Positions 1 to 6,245 of a stretch of DNA of 10,715 bases are shown piece by piece. The stretch is from a bacterium (lineage in GTDB: Bacteria; Desulfobacterota; Binatia; UBA12015). Made by a program: the position numbers and the translations under genes. Where the stretch lies: positions 1-10,715 of the forward strand of contig JAPOLW010000084.1 in assembly GCA_029976905.1 (NCBI GenBank). Reading direction: 5' to 3'. How positions within the stretch are numbered: position 1 is the first letter of the stretch; each line of letters opens with the position of its first letter. Under the pieces are notes generated by a model. It worked only from the letters and a program-made list of their open reading frames with translations. It was not told where the DNA came from and made no database searches.

Positions 1-77
1 GCCGACCGAAGGGCCTACGCGGCCGGGTGGGCGGCGGCAGGCGCCGACCGAAGGGCCTACGCGGCCGGGTGGGCGGC
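1..77. repeat. 42-bp-period tandem direct repeat at window edge
   Basis: A 35-bp unit (1-35) recurs without mismatch at 43-77, separated by the 7-bp spacer GGCAGGC, so the period is 42 bp. The period is a multiple of three, so the repeat keeps frame in the open frame that runs through it, where it reads twice as ADRRAYAAGWAA. Its place at the very first bases of the window makes an assembly-edge artefact a serious alternative to a natural duplication. Confidence 0.9.
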
Positions 78-213
78 TCGTCGACGCGAGCCCGGTTGCG
101 CTCGACCTCCCCAAGAAGGGTCGATCGTCCCCTTCGCCACCACCGGTATGCGTCTCTCCCGCGCCGCCGGCAATCTGGATCTGCGGGCCTCGGCCGGGGC
201 CCGGCGACGATGA
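1..213 (+). CDS. possible 3' end of an upstream gene (partial)
   Basis: The frame starting at base 1 is open from the window edge to a TGA at 211-213, giving about 70 residues with no start in view. The stop overlaps the ATG (210-212) of the next gene as ATGA, the usual layout of translationally coupled genes. The peptide contains the in-frame 14-residue tandem repeat and then a segment with GSIVPFATTGMRLSRAAGN, which I do not recognise. The evidence is weak because stop codons are rare at this GC content, so an open frame of this length can arise by chance. If the edge repeat is an assembly artefact, the first 14 residues are not real. If this is not a gene, 1-209 holds only the repeat. Confidence 0.35.
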   Translation, partial: ADRRAYAAGWAAAGADRRAYAAGWAARRREPGCARPPQEGSIVPFATTGMRLSRAAGNLDLRASAGARRR

Positions 214-929
214 AGGGCGGGAGCCCGGGGGCCAGGCCTCGTTGGGTACTCACCTGCGAGCATGGAGGCTACGCCGTGCCGCGCGAGTACGGCACGCTTG
301 GACTCGCGCGTGAAGATCTGCGCGACCACATCGGTTGGGACATCGGCGCGGCGTCCGCCATGAGGGAGGCGGCTCGACGTCTGGGCGCTCCGGGGATCGC
401 CTCGAAGTACTCCCGCCTTCTCGTCGACCTCAACCGTGAGCCGGGGGAGGAGACGCTCATCCCGCCGGTCAGCGACGGCCGGGTCATTCCCGCCAACGAG
501 CGCATCAGTGCCGCCGAGCGGCAACGGCGTCTCGAGCGGTACCACGCACCCTACCACGACCGCGTCGACCGGGAGCTAGCACGCGTGCGGCGTTCGGCGG
601 CCGGGCGACCGGTGTACCTCCTCTCGGTGCACAGTTTCACGCCCAGTCTCGACGGGCGTCGCCGACCTTTCGACATGGGCGTCCTCTACGACGACCACGA
701 AGCGCTGGCCCGACGCTTCGGCCGTACGCTGCGGGAAGGCGGTTTCCGGGTGCGATACAACGAGCCGTATTCCGGTCGGGAAGGGTTGATCTACGCGGCG
801 CGACGACACGGACGGGCCCACGGAATCCCCTACATCGAACTGGAGATCAACAATGCCCTCCTGCGCACCGACGCGGCCGCGCGGCGGATCGGGGGCAAGG
901 TGGCGCGTGCGGTCGCGGCCCTGCGATAG
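210..929 (+). CDS. N-formylglutamate amidohydrolase family protein
   Basis: The 239-residue product fits the N-formylglutamate amidohydrolase family (HutG-like; the subgroup with an EHGG and WDIGA pattern). Classical members hydrolyse N-formyl-L-glutamate to formate and glutamate at the end of histidine degradation; many of this subgroup have no tested substrate. Visible signatures: EHGG at 17-20, HIGWDIGA around 40-47, SRLLVDLNR at 68-76, VHSFTP at 140-145, DMGVLYD at 155-161, NEPYSG at 184-189 and ELEIN near 210. The histidines and acids in the EHGG and VHSF blocks are the expected metal ligands. The frame is open upstream to about base 27, but that part is Arg-rich and unlike the family, so ATG 210 is preferred although no good Shine-Dalgarno precedes it; coupling to an upstream gene through ATGA could explain that. 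No other hut genes are present, so a role in histidine catabolism is not supported by context. Confidence 0.85.
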   Translation: MKGGSPGARPRWVLTCEHGGYAVPREYGTLGLAREDLRDHIGWDIGAASAMREAARRLGAPGIASKYSRLLVDLNREPGEETLIPPVSDGRVIPANERISAAERQRRLERYHAPYHDRVDRELARVRRSAAGRPVYLLSVHSFTPSLDGRRRPFDMGVLYDDHEALARRFGRTLREGGFRVRYNEPYSGREGLIYAARRHGRAHGIPYIELEINNALLRTDAAARRIGGKVARAVAALR

Positions 930-968
930 CGCGGGGCCGCGACTACCCGACGTGATCGCGTGCAGCAA

Positions 969-989
969 GCCGCTCCCCCGGGGCGCGGC
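969..989. terminator. GC-rich hairpin between convergent genes (possible bidirectional terminator)
   Basis: GCCGC (969-973) pairs with GCGGC (985-989), and inside it CCC pairs with GGG after one T/C mismatch. It lies in the 72-bp gap between the ends of two convergent genes, where a shared terminator would be expected. There is no T-tract on either strand, so activity is uncertain. Confidence 0.25.
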
Positions 990-1001
990 GTTGGTGGGCG
1001 T

Positions 1002-1448
1002 CTAGTCGTACTCGTAGACCGTGACGTCGATCTCGGTCTCGCCTTCGATGCCCCTGGAGTCCTTGCAGACGAGGGTGACGATGAAATCGCCTTCCTTTTC
1101 GTAGGTGTGCTTGGGGTTCAGTTCGGTCGACCTGGCCGTCCCGTCCCCGAAGTCCCACTGGCAGGTGTAGTCGCCGGTGTGATCCTCGACGAGCGAGCTG
1201 AACATGACGATCAGCGGCGGAGTGCCCTCGTCAGGTTCGGCCTCGGCGTCGACATAGAGTTCGTCGACGAGCAGCGGAACCGCGGTGGGCTTGGGGGCCT
1301 TCGCTTGTGCGGGCGCCTTGGCCGCTGGCTTCGCTGGCGCCGGGGCGGGCGCCGTTTCGGGCTCGGACGGGCTGCAGGCGGCCAGGAGAAGAGACGCCGC
1401 GGCGAGGAGGCCGCATCGGGAGAGACTGCTCCAACGCAATGGGTTCAT
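1002..1448 (-). CDS. PKD-domain lipoprotein
   Basis: The product is a 148-residue predicted lipoprotein. A basic N-terminus (MNPLRW) is followed by a hydrophobic stretch and the lipobox LLAAC with acceptor Cys25, indicating export and lipid anchoring. Residues 28-57 are a Pro/Ala/Lys-rich linker. The rest is one PKD-like beta-sandwich domain with the signatures WDFGDG and HTYEKEGDFIVTLVC. PKD domains usually mediate protein or carbohydrate contacts at the cell surface; no catalytic domain is attached. Two cysteines (one before WDFGDG, one in VTLVC) could form a disulfide across the domain. The start is ATG 1448, since the signal peptide begins here; GGAGG lies about 12 nt upstream, a long spacing. 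It is transcribed divergently from the downstream formyltransferase gene and converges on the amidohydrolase gene. The partner is unknown. Confidence 0.85.
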   Translation of the reverse strand: MNPLRWSSLSRCGLLAAASLLLAACSPSEPETAPAPAPAKPAAKAPAQAKAPKPTAVPLLVDELYVDAEAEPDEGTPPLIVMFSSLVEDHTGDYTCQWDFGDGTARSTELNPKHTYEKEGDFIVTLVCKDSRGIEGETEIDVTVYEYD

Positions 1449-1590
1449 CGTTTCTTTCAACCTCCGGGCTGGTTCTCGCGGGCCGCGCGACGGCGCTGCG
1501 GCCGTAAGAGATCCGTTATCGTCGGCGAAGTGTCTACCACCGTGCTCGTCGCTTGGAAACACCGGGGCCCGTCGTGGTACTGCTGCAAGG

Positions 1591-2529
1591 ATGCGTATCG
1601 TACTATTCGGACAAGCGGCGTTCGGCGCGCGTGTGCTCGCCGGGCTCGAGGAGTCGGGGCACGAGATCGTGGCGGTCTACGCGCCCGCTTCCAGGGGGGG
1701 GCGTGCCGATCCGCTTGCCGACGGTGCCGATCAGTCCGGTCTGCCGCTGCATACGCCGGCGAGCTACAAGACGCCGGAGGTCGAGGCGCAGGTCCGCGCT
1801 GCGGATGCGGACCTGGGCGTCCTCGCTTTTGTGACCAAGATCATTCCCCAGGCGGTCATCGACGCACCGCGAAACGGATCCATCTGCTTCCACCCGTCGC
1901 TCCTGCCCCGATATCGTGGCGGCAGCGCGCTTGCCTGGCAGCTGATCCGCGGCGAGACCCGGGGCGGGTTCACGGTCTTTTGGACCGACCCGGGAATCGA
2001 CACAGGCCCGATCCTCCTCCAAAAGGAGATCGAGATCGGCCCCGACGACACCGGCGGCTCCCTTTATTTCGACAAGATCTTCGAGCCCGGCGTGGCCGGC
2101 ATGGTCGAGGCCGTCGACCTGGTTGCTTCGGGGCAGGCTCCCCGACGGCCCCAGGACGAGACGGCCGCGAGCTACGACCCGCTTTGTCGGGACGAGCATG
2201 CCTGCGTCGCCTGGGGATCTCCCGCCCGCGCGGTGTATGACCTGGTGCGGGGATGTGACCCGCAACCGGGGGCGCACGCGCGCTTCGGAGACGAGCAGGT
2301 GCGCTTGTACGGCGCGCGTTTGACCCCGGCTCACGCCGACAGCGCCGCCGCGGGCACGGTGCTCGCGGTCGGGGGAGAGGGCGTCGCGGTGGCCGTCGGT
2401 GCGGGGGACGATGCGGCAACGCTCACGATCGGTCGGATCCGTGTCGGTGGTGAGAAGCTCGCCGCAGCCGAGGCGGCGGCCCGCCTTGGGCTTCGCGCGG
2501 GCGATCGCCTTGGCGACGGCCGGCCCTAG
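1591..2529 (+). CDS. 10-formyltetrahydrofolate-dependent hydrolase/formyltransferase (FDH N-domain/Fmt-like)
   Basis: The 312-residue protein has a formyltransferase N-terminal domain (1 to about 200) and an Fmt-type C-terminal domain (about 205-312). Visible motifs include MRIVLFGQAAFG, GRADPL (38-42), SICFHPSLLPRYRGG around 97-111, GGFTVFWTDPGIDTG (125-139) and LLQKE. These resemble the hydrolase domain of 10-formyl-THF dehydrogenase (ALDH1L1: GKADPL, YHPSLLPRHRG, GGFTIFWADDGLDTG) more than methionyl-tRNA formyltransferase. His101 and Asp137 match the conserved catalytic His/Asp, but the Asn that Fmt carries two residues before the His is Cys99 here (Ile in FDH). Conversion of 10-formyl-THF to THF and formate, or formyl transfer to an unknown amine, is therefore more likely than tRNA formylation. 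No aldehyde dehydrogenase domain or def gene is adjacent. ATG 1591 precedes the family's beta-strand start; the ribosome binding site is weak. Confidence 0.8.
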   Translation: MRIVLFGQAAFGARVLAGLEESGHEIVAVYAPASRGGRADPLADGADQSGLPLHTPASYKTPEVEAQVRAADADLGVLAFVTKIIPQAVIDAPRNGSICFHPSLLPRYRGGSALAWQLIRGETRGGFTVFWTDPGIDTGPILLQKEIEIGPDDTGGSLYFDKIFEPGVAGMVEAVDLVASGQAPRRPQDETAASYDPLCRDEHACVAWGSPARAVYDLVRGCDPQPGAHARFGDEQVRLYGARLTPAHADSAAAGTVLAVGGEGVAVAVGAGDDAATLTIGRIRVGGEKLAAAEAAARLGLRAGDRLGDGRP

Positions 2530-2622
2530 GCCACGGGTCCCGCCCCACGCGCCGCGCGGCGGGGGCATCGTCCCAATGGCTCGACTGTGGTAACCTCCGC
2601 CGTCGTGGCTTCCGGAGACTCC

Positions 2623-3291
2623 GTGCTCGGCGAGGCGCCCTACATCGTCGTAGAGGGGCCGATCGCGGTCGGGAAGACCACCCTGGCCCGGATTCTGGCG
2701 CGGGAATTCGGCGCCGAGGAGGCGTTGGATCCAGCAGGCCGGAACCCATTTCTGCTCTCCTTCTACTCGGACCCAGCGCGCTGGGCGTTGGCCGCCCAGT
2801 TGAGTTTTCTGCGGCTGCGCCGCGCCCAGCAGGCACAGATCGCCGCCCGGGCGACCGAAAATGGACGTCTTGCCCCACCCGTCGTAAGCGACTATCTTCT
2901 CGCGAAAGACGAAATCTTCGCCCGGCTCACCCTGGAGGAGTCCGAGTTCACCTTGTACCGCGAACTCGCCGGAGAGCTGGCGAAAAACGATAAACGAGAG
3001 CATCGAAGGCCGGACCTCGTCGTCTACCTCGAGGCCAGTTCGGACGTGCTCCAGACGCGACTGAGAAGAAGGAATCGGGATTTCGAGCGGAACCTCTCGC
3101 CGAAGTACCTGAGGTCACTCTCCGAAGCGTACAGGACATACTTTCACTCGTATGAGGACGCACCGCTTCTGGTGGTGAACAGCACCGCGATCGATTTTCT
3201 CGGCAACGGCGACGAACGCGTCGACCTGATCCGGGAGATCCGGAGCGCTCGCCGGGGCGTGCAGCATTACATACCGCTGGGATCCAGATAG
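2623..3291 (+). CDS. deoxynucleoside kinase (dNK/dGK family)
   Basis: The 222-residue product is a P-loop deoxynucleoside kinase of the bacterial dGK/dAK type, which phosphorylates salvaged deoxynucleosides to dNMPs in the cytoplasm. The Walker A motif GPIAVGKT lies at about 12-19. Next come the family blocks NPFLLSFYSD and Q-x-x-FLRLRRAQQ, then SDYLLAKDEIFA with the catalytic-region acid near residue 90, and an Arg-rich LID segment RRRNRDFER. The substrate (dG, dA or dC) cannot be read from the sequence. GTG 2623 is chosen because GGAG lies 5 nt upstream and places the P-loop at the usual distance from the N-terminus; GTG 2605 or 2587 are in-frame alternatives without a Shine-Dalgarno. It lies between the formyltransferase and panBC genes in the same direction; a link between this kinase and pantothenate synthesis is not implied by its function. 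Confidence 0.85.
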   Translation: MLGEAPYIVVEGPIAVGKTTLARILAREFGAEEALDPAGRNPFLLSFYSDPARWALAAQLSFLRLRRAQQAQIAARATENGRLAPPVVSDYLLAKDEIFARLTLEESEFTLYRELAGELAKNDKREHRRPDLVVYLEASSDVLQTRLRRRNRDFERNLSPKYLRSLSEAYRTYFHSYEDAPLLVVNSTAIDFLGNGDERVDLIREIRSARRGVQHYIPLGSR

Positions 3292-3340
3292 CCCGTCGAC
3301 TCACGGAGCGACGGAAGGCTGGACCGGGACGGAAGAACGG

Positions 3341-3359
3341 GAGCCGCGCGAGGCGGCTC
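3341..3359 (+). other. 7-bp perfect hairpin in the panBC leader
   Basis: GAGCCGC (3341-3347) pairs perfectly with GCGGCTC (3353-3359) around a 5-nt loop. It sits in the 136-bp gap between the kinase and panBC genes. No T-run follows, so it is not a standard intrinsic terminator; it may attenuate transcription or simply shape the leader RNA. Confidence 0.4.
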
Positions 3360-3393
3360 GGTGACGGAGTCGCCTTCGACGCGACCCACGGCC

Positions 3394-3420
3394 ACCTCCT
3401 TCCGAACGGGTCCGGGAGGT
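3394..3420 (+). promoter_or_regulatory. hairpin covering the panBC ribosome binding site
   Basis: ACCTCC (3394-3399) is exactly complementary to GGAGGT (3415-3420), with a T-G wobble extending the stem at 3400/3414. GGAGG at 3415-3419 is the Shine-Dalgarno placed 8 nt before the chosen GTG start at 3428. If the stem forms, the ribosome binding site is closed, so panBC translation could be controlled by leader folding or coupled to upstream translation. The structure is seen directly; a regulatory role is inference, and I recognise no known riboswitch here. Confidence 0.4.
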
Positions 3421-3427
3421 CTTGGTC

Positions 3428-5212
3428 GTGAGCGCAAAAGTCACCGTTCCCGAAATACTCTCCACCAAAGGTACAGGCCGGCGCCTGACGATGGTCACCG
3501 CGTACGATTGCACGTTCGCGGCCCTGATCGACCGCGCCGGGGTCGACGTCCTGCTGGTCGGCGACAGTCTGGGCATGGTCGTGCAGGGAGGGGATTCCAC
3601 CCTCCCGGTCACCGTCGACGAGATGACCTACCATACGCGCCTCGTCGCCCGGGCCCGGCCCCGGGCCCTGGTGCTGGGTGACATGCCTTTCGGTTCCTAC
3701 CTGACCGTCGAGGATGCTCTGGAGAACGCCGGCCGGTTCCTCAAGGCGGGAGCCGGCGCGGTGAAGCTCGAAGGGGGCGTCGCGCAGGTCGAGAAGGTCC
3801 GTGCCCTGGTCGGGGCGGAGATCCCGGTGGTCGGACACGTCGGGTTGACGCCGCAGGCGACCCATCGCATGGGAGGGCATCGCGTTCAGGGCCGCGACGA
3901 GGCGAGTCGGCGCAAAGTGCTCGAAGATGCGCAGGCCGTCGCCGCCGCCGGTGCTTTCGCGATCGTCATCGAGGGCGTGCCACTCGATCTGGCGCGCGAG
4001 ATCACGGCCCTGGTCCCGGTGCCTACGATCGGAATCGGCGCCGGACCGCACTGCGACGGTCAGGTTTTGGTGATGCACGATCTTCTCGGCATCGATACGG
4101 GTGAGCGGGCCGCGCCCCGATTCGTCCGCCGGTATGCCGACCTGGGTCGGCAAATGACCCAGGCGGTCGAGGCCTATGTGGACGACGTGCGCTCCGGGGC
4201 CTTCCCCAGCGATGCCGAATGCTACCACACCGCCGGTAGCCACGAGCGCGCGGGCGATCGCCTGGTTCAGATCGCCGGCATCGACGACATGCGCACGTGG
4301 TCGGTTCGTCAGCGCGCGGCCGGGCTGCGCGTCTCCTTCGTTCCGACGATGGGCTATCTCCACGAGGGGCATCTTTCCCTGGTCCGGCAGGCGCGTGAGC
4401 GCGGCGACCGCGTCGTCGTCTCCATCTTCGTGAATCCCATCCAATTCGATCGCGAGGACGACCTCGTGTCCTACCCGCGCGACCTCGAGCGGGACCGACG
4501 GCTCCTGGCAGAGGAAGGGGTCGATGTGCTCTTCACGCCCGATCCACGCGCCATGTATGCCGACGATTTCGTGACGACCGTGGACGTGGAACGACTCACC
4601 GACGAACTTTGCGGCGCCCATCGAGCGGGTCATTTCCGCGGCGTCACCACGGTCGTGAGCAAGCTCTTCCACGCCGTGCAGCCCGACGTGGCGGTCTTCG
4701 GACAGAAGGACTACCAGCAACTCGCCGTCGTGCGGCGCATGGTGCGTGATCTCGACTTCGGCATCGAAATCGTCGGGGGCGAGCCGGTTCGTGAGCCCGA
4801 TGGGCTCGCCCTCTCGAGCCGCAACTCCCGGCTCGATCCGGCTTCGCGCGCCGCTGCGATCTGTGTACCGCGGGCCCTCGATGCCGCGCGACTTGCCGTC
4901 GCCGATGGGGAACGTCGGGCGGCTGCCGTCGAGCAGGCGGTGGCCGATGCCCTCGCGTCCGAACCCAGAGCGACTCTGGAATACGCCCGCGTCGTCGACG
5001 TCGATTCCCTCGACGCGTTGGAGGCCTTCGAAGGGCCTGTTCAGCTCGCGGTCGCCGTCTGGATCGGTGGCGTCCGTCTCATCGACAACGTCCGCATCGA
5101 CCCCGCCGAAGGGAGTCCGAAGCGGCTCGTCCAGATCGCGGACACGGCGTACGGCGCCGGTTCGTCCGAAGCTCCGGCGGCATCGCTGCTTGCGAAGTCA
5201 GCCGATCGTTGA
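3428..5212 (+). CDS. panBC: bifunctional PanB-PanC fusion: ketopantoate hydroxymethyltransferase / pantothenate synthetase
   Basis: One uninterrupted frame of 594 residues carries two complete pantothenate enzymes. Residues 1-268 are PanB (alpha-ketoisovalerate plus methylene-THF to ketopantoate): Asp46, Asp85 and Glu115 match the metal ligands, Lys113 lies in KLEGG and Glu182 is the catalytic acid. Residues 279 to about 570 are PanC (pantoate plus beta-alanine plus ATP to pantothenate): PTMGYLHEGH (306-315), FVNPIQF (334-340), HFRGVTTVVSKLF (402-414), GQKDYQQ (425-431) and LSSRN (462-466) are all present. The linker is about ten polar residues, and a tail of about 25 residues ends the protein. 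Between residues 268 and 287 there is no in-frame ATG, GTG or TTG, so PanC has no obvious separate start. GTG 3428 is chosen because GGAGG lies 8 nt upstream; TTG 3422 would be too close. panD follows 56 nt downstream. Both active sites look intact, so a working bifunctional enzyme is likely. Confidence 0.93.
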   Translation: MSAKVTVPEILSTKGTGRRLTMVTAYDCTFAALIDRAGVDVLLVGDSLGMVVQGGDSTLPVTVDEMTYHTRLVARARPRALVLGDMPFGSYLTVEDALENAGRFLKAGAGAVKLEGGVAQVEKVRALVGAEIPVVGHVGLTPQATHRMGGHRVQGRDEASRRKVLEDAQAVAAAGAFAIVIEGVPLDLAREITALVPVPTIGIGAGPHCDGQVLVMHDLLGIDTGERAAPRFVRRYADLGRQMTQAVEAYVDDVRSGAFPSDAECYHTAGSHERAGDRLVQIAGIDDMRTWSVRQRAAGLRVSFVPTMGYLHEGHLSLVRQARERGDRVVVSIFVNPIQFDREDDLVSYPRDLERDRRLLAEEGVDVLFTPDPRAMYADDFVTTVDVERLTDELCGAHRAGHFRGVTTVVSKLFHAVQPDVAVFGQKDYQQLAVVRRMVRDLDFGIEIVGGEPVREPDGLALSSRNSRLDPASRAAAICVPRALDAARLAVADGERRAAAVEQAVADALASEPRATLEYARVVDVDSLDALEAFEGPVQLAVAVWIGGVRLIDNVRIDPAEGSPKRLVQIADTAYGAGSSEAPAASLLAKSADR

Positions 5213-5268
5213 GGAATCCGTAGATGGCCGACATGCGACGCGTGAAGGGGAGCACGGGAGTGATGCCG

Positions 5269-5658
5269 ATGCGAAAGATACTTCGGGGTAAGATCCACCG
5301 GGCCACGGTGACCGCGGCGGACCTTCATTACGAGGGGTCGATCACCGTCGACAAGACCTTGATGGAGGCGATGGATCTGCTCGAGTGGGAGGCCGTGCAA
5401 ATCTGGAACGTCACCAACGGCGAGCGCTTCGAAACCTACGCGCTCGAAGGCGAGCGCGACTCAGGCGTCATCTGCGTCAACGGCGCCGCGGCCCGCAAGG
5501 TAGCCGAGGGCGATCTGCTGATCGTCGGCGCATTCACCTGGTTGGACGAGGACGAGGCGCGCGCTCACAAGCCCCGGATCGTGATGGTCGACGAGAACAA
5601 CGCGATCCGCGAGCCGGGCGCACGCCCCGCTCCTGTGGCAGCGGTCGGAATCGCCTAG
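5269..5658 (+). CDS. panD: aspartate 1-decarboxylase (pyruvoyl enzyme) PanD
   Basis: The 129-residue protein decarboxylates L-aspartate to beta-alanine, the substrate of the PanC half of the neighbouring fusion. The proenzyme self-cleavage site HYEGS is present, giving cleavage between Gly23 and Ser24 and a pyruvoyl group on the new N-terminus. Lys8, Arg53 and Tyr57 match E. coli Lys9, Arg54 and Tyr58, and WNVTNGERF and VNGAAA are typical. ATG 5269 fits the family N-terminus and has GGGAG 8 nt upstream. ATG 5224, with GAGG 9 nt upstream and directly after the panBC stop, would add 15 residues; ATG 5263 is a third option. Same strand and short gap indicate co-transcription with panBC. Its TAG stop shares CTAG with the stop of the convergent lipoprotein gene. 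Confidence 0.93.
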   Translation: MRKILRGKIHRATVTAADLHYEGSITVDKTLMEAMDLLEWEAVQIWNVTNGERFETYALEGERDSGVICVNGAAARKVAEGDLLIVGAFTWLDEDEARAHKPRIVMVDENNAIREPGARPAPVAAVGIA

Positions 5659-6245
5659 TTCGTCTCCTCGACGACGACGGCGACGGCCTGGGTGTAGATC
5701 AACTCGACGAGATCTCCGACCTCGACGTTCTCGAGATGCTCGGGTTTGCGCACCATGATCTTGCGCAGGCCCCCTTCGGGTCCGCGTAGTGTCACGGAAT
5801 CGGGATCGCGCCCGATCGCTTCGATGGTCGCGGTGATGGTCACCATCCGCGCGCCCATCGCGCCGGGCTTGTCGCCCTCGGGCGTGCGATCGGCGCCCTC
5901 GGCAATGGAAACGCCCGGGGTGGCGGCGCCCGGAACTTTCACGTCGAAGGCCACCGACTCGTAGTAGACCATGCGGACCTGGTCACCGGGGTCGATCTGA
6001 TCGAGGTTGCGCACCTCGGGCCCGGCGTGGATCGTCGCGGTGTGCCCGTCGGCGGTCTTGACGGTGACCTTGCGGCTGTCGCGGTCTACCTTTGTGACGG
6101 TGGCAACACTTTCGACGGTCGCCTGCTCGACCGTGCCGGACTGAACGATGCCCGAATCGTCGACCTTGCGCTTGCCCGCGCAGGCGACGACCGAAAGGGC
6201 GCACGCGGCGACCAGAACGTGTTGGAAACGACTGTTTGAAATCAT
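5655..6245 (-). CDS. lipoprotein with two tandem similar domains, function unknown
   Basis: The 196-residue product has a signal peptide with lipobox VVAC (acceptor Cys22), so it should be a lipid-anchored envelope protein. The mature part holds two segments of about 55 residues that resemble each other, at about 48-103 and 138-193. Each opens with a beta-rich stretch ending in a polar turn (VTKVDRDSRKVTVKT; IEAIGRDPDSVTLRG), then a PEVRNLDQIDPGDQV or PEHLENVEVGDLV block, and ends YYESVAFDV or YTQAVAVVV. This suggests two small beta-barrel-like domains from an internal duplication. I do not recognise a named family and propose no function. ATG 6245 has AGGAG 4 nt upstream. Its stop overlaps the panD stop by 4 bp, and its start lies 34 bp from that of the divergent SDR gene. 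Confidence 0.8.
   Translation of the reverse strand: MISNSRFQHVLVAACALSVVACAGKRKVDDSGIVQSGTVEQATVESVATVTKVDRDSRKVTVKTADGHTATIHAGPEVRNLDQIDPGDQVRMVYYESVAFDVKVPGAATPGVSIAEGADRTPEGDKPGAMGARMVTITATIEAIGRDPDSVTLRGPEGGLRKIMVRKPEHLENVEVGDLVELIYTQAVAVVVEETN

Noticed and set aside
960..2240. 426-codon plus-strand open frame across the lipoprotein gene and the formyltransferase start
   Set aside because: It crosses a divergent gene pair in the wrong frame and has no family signature; the true formyltransferase starts at 1591 in another frame.
2539..2563. CCCGCC/GGCGGG hairpin between the formyltransferase and kinase genes as a terminator
   Set aside because: Only six pairs, a 13-nt loop and no T-run; hairpins of this kind are common by chance at this GC content.
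1603..3003. 466-codon minus-strand open frame opposite the formyltransferase and kinase genes
   Set aside because: Arg/Gly-rich, low-complexity translation opposite two well-supported genes; shadow frame.
3292..3427. Known riboswitch before panBC
   Set aside because: Two hairpins are visible but I could not match them to any described riboswitch, so only the hairpins are reported.
2948..4720. 590-codon open frame on the minus strand opposite the kinase and panBC genes
   Set aside because: It is antisense to genes with full sets of catalytic motifs, shows no recognisable domain and is explained by the scarcity of stops in GC-rich DNA.
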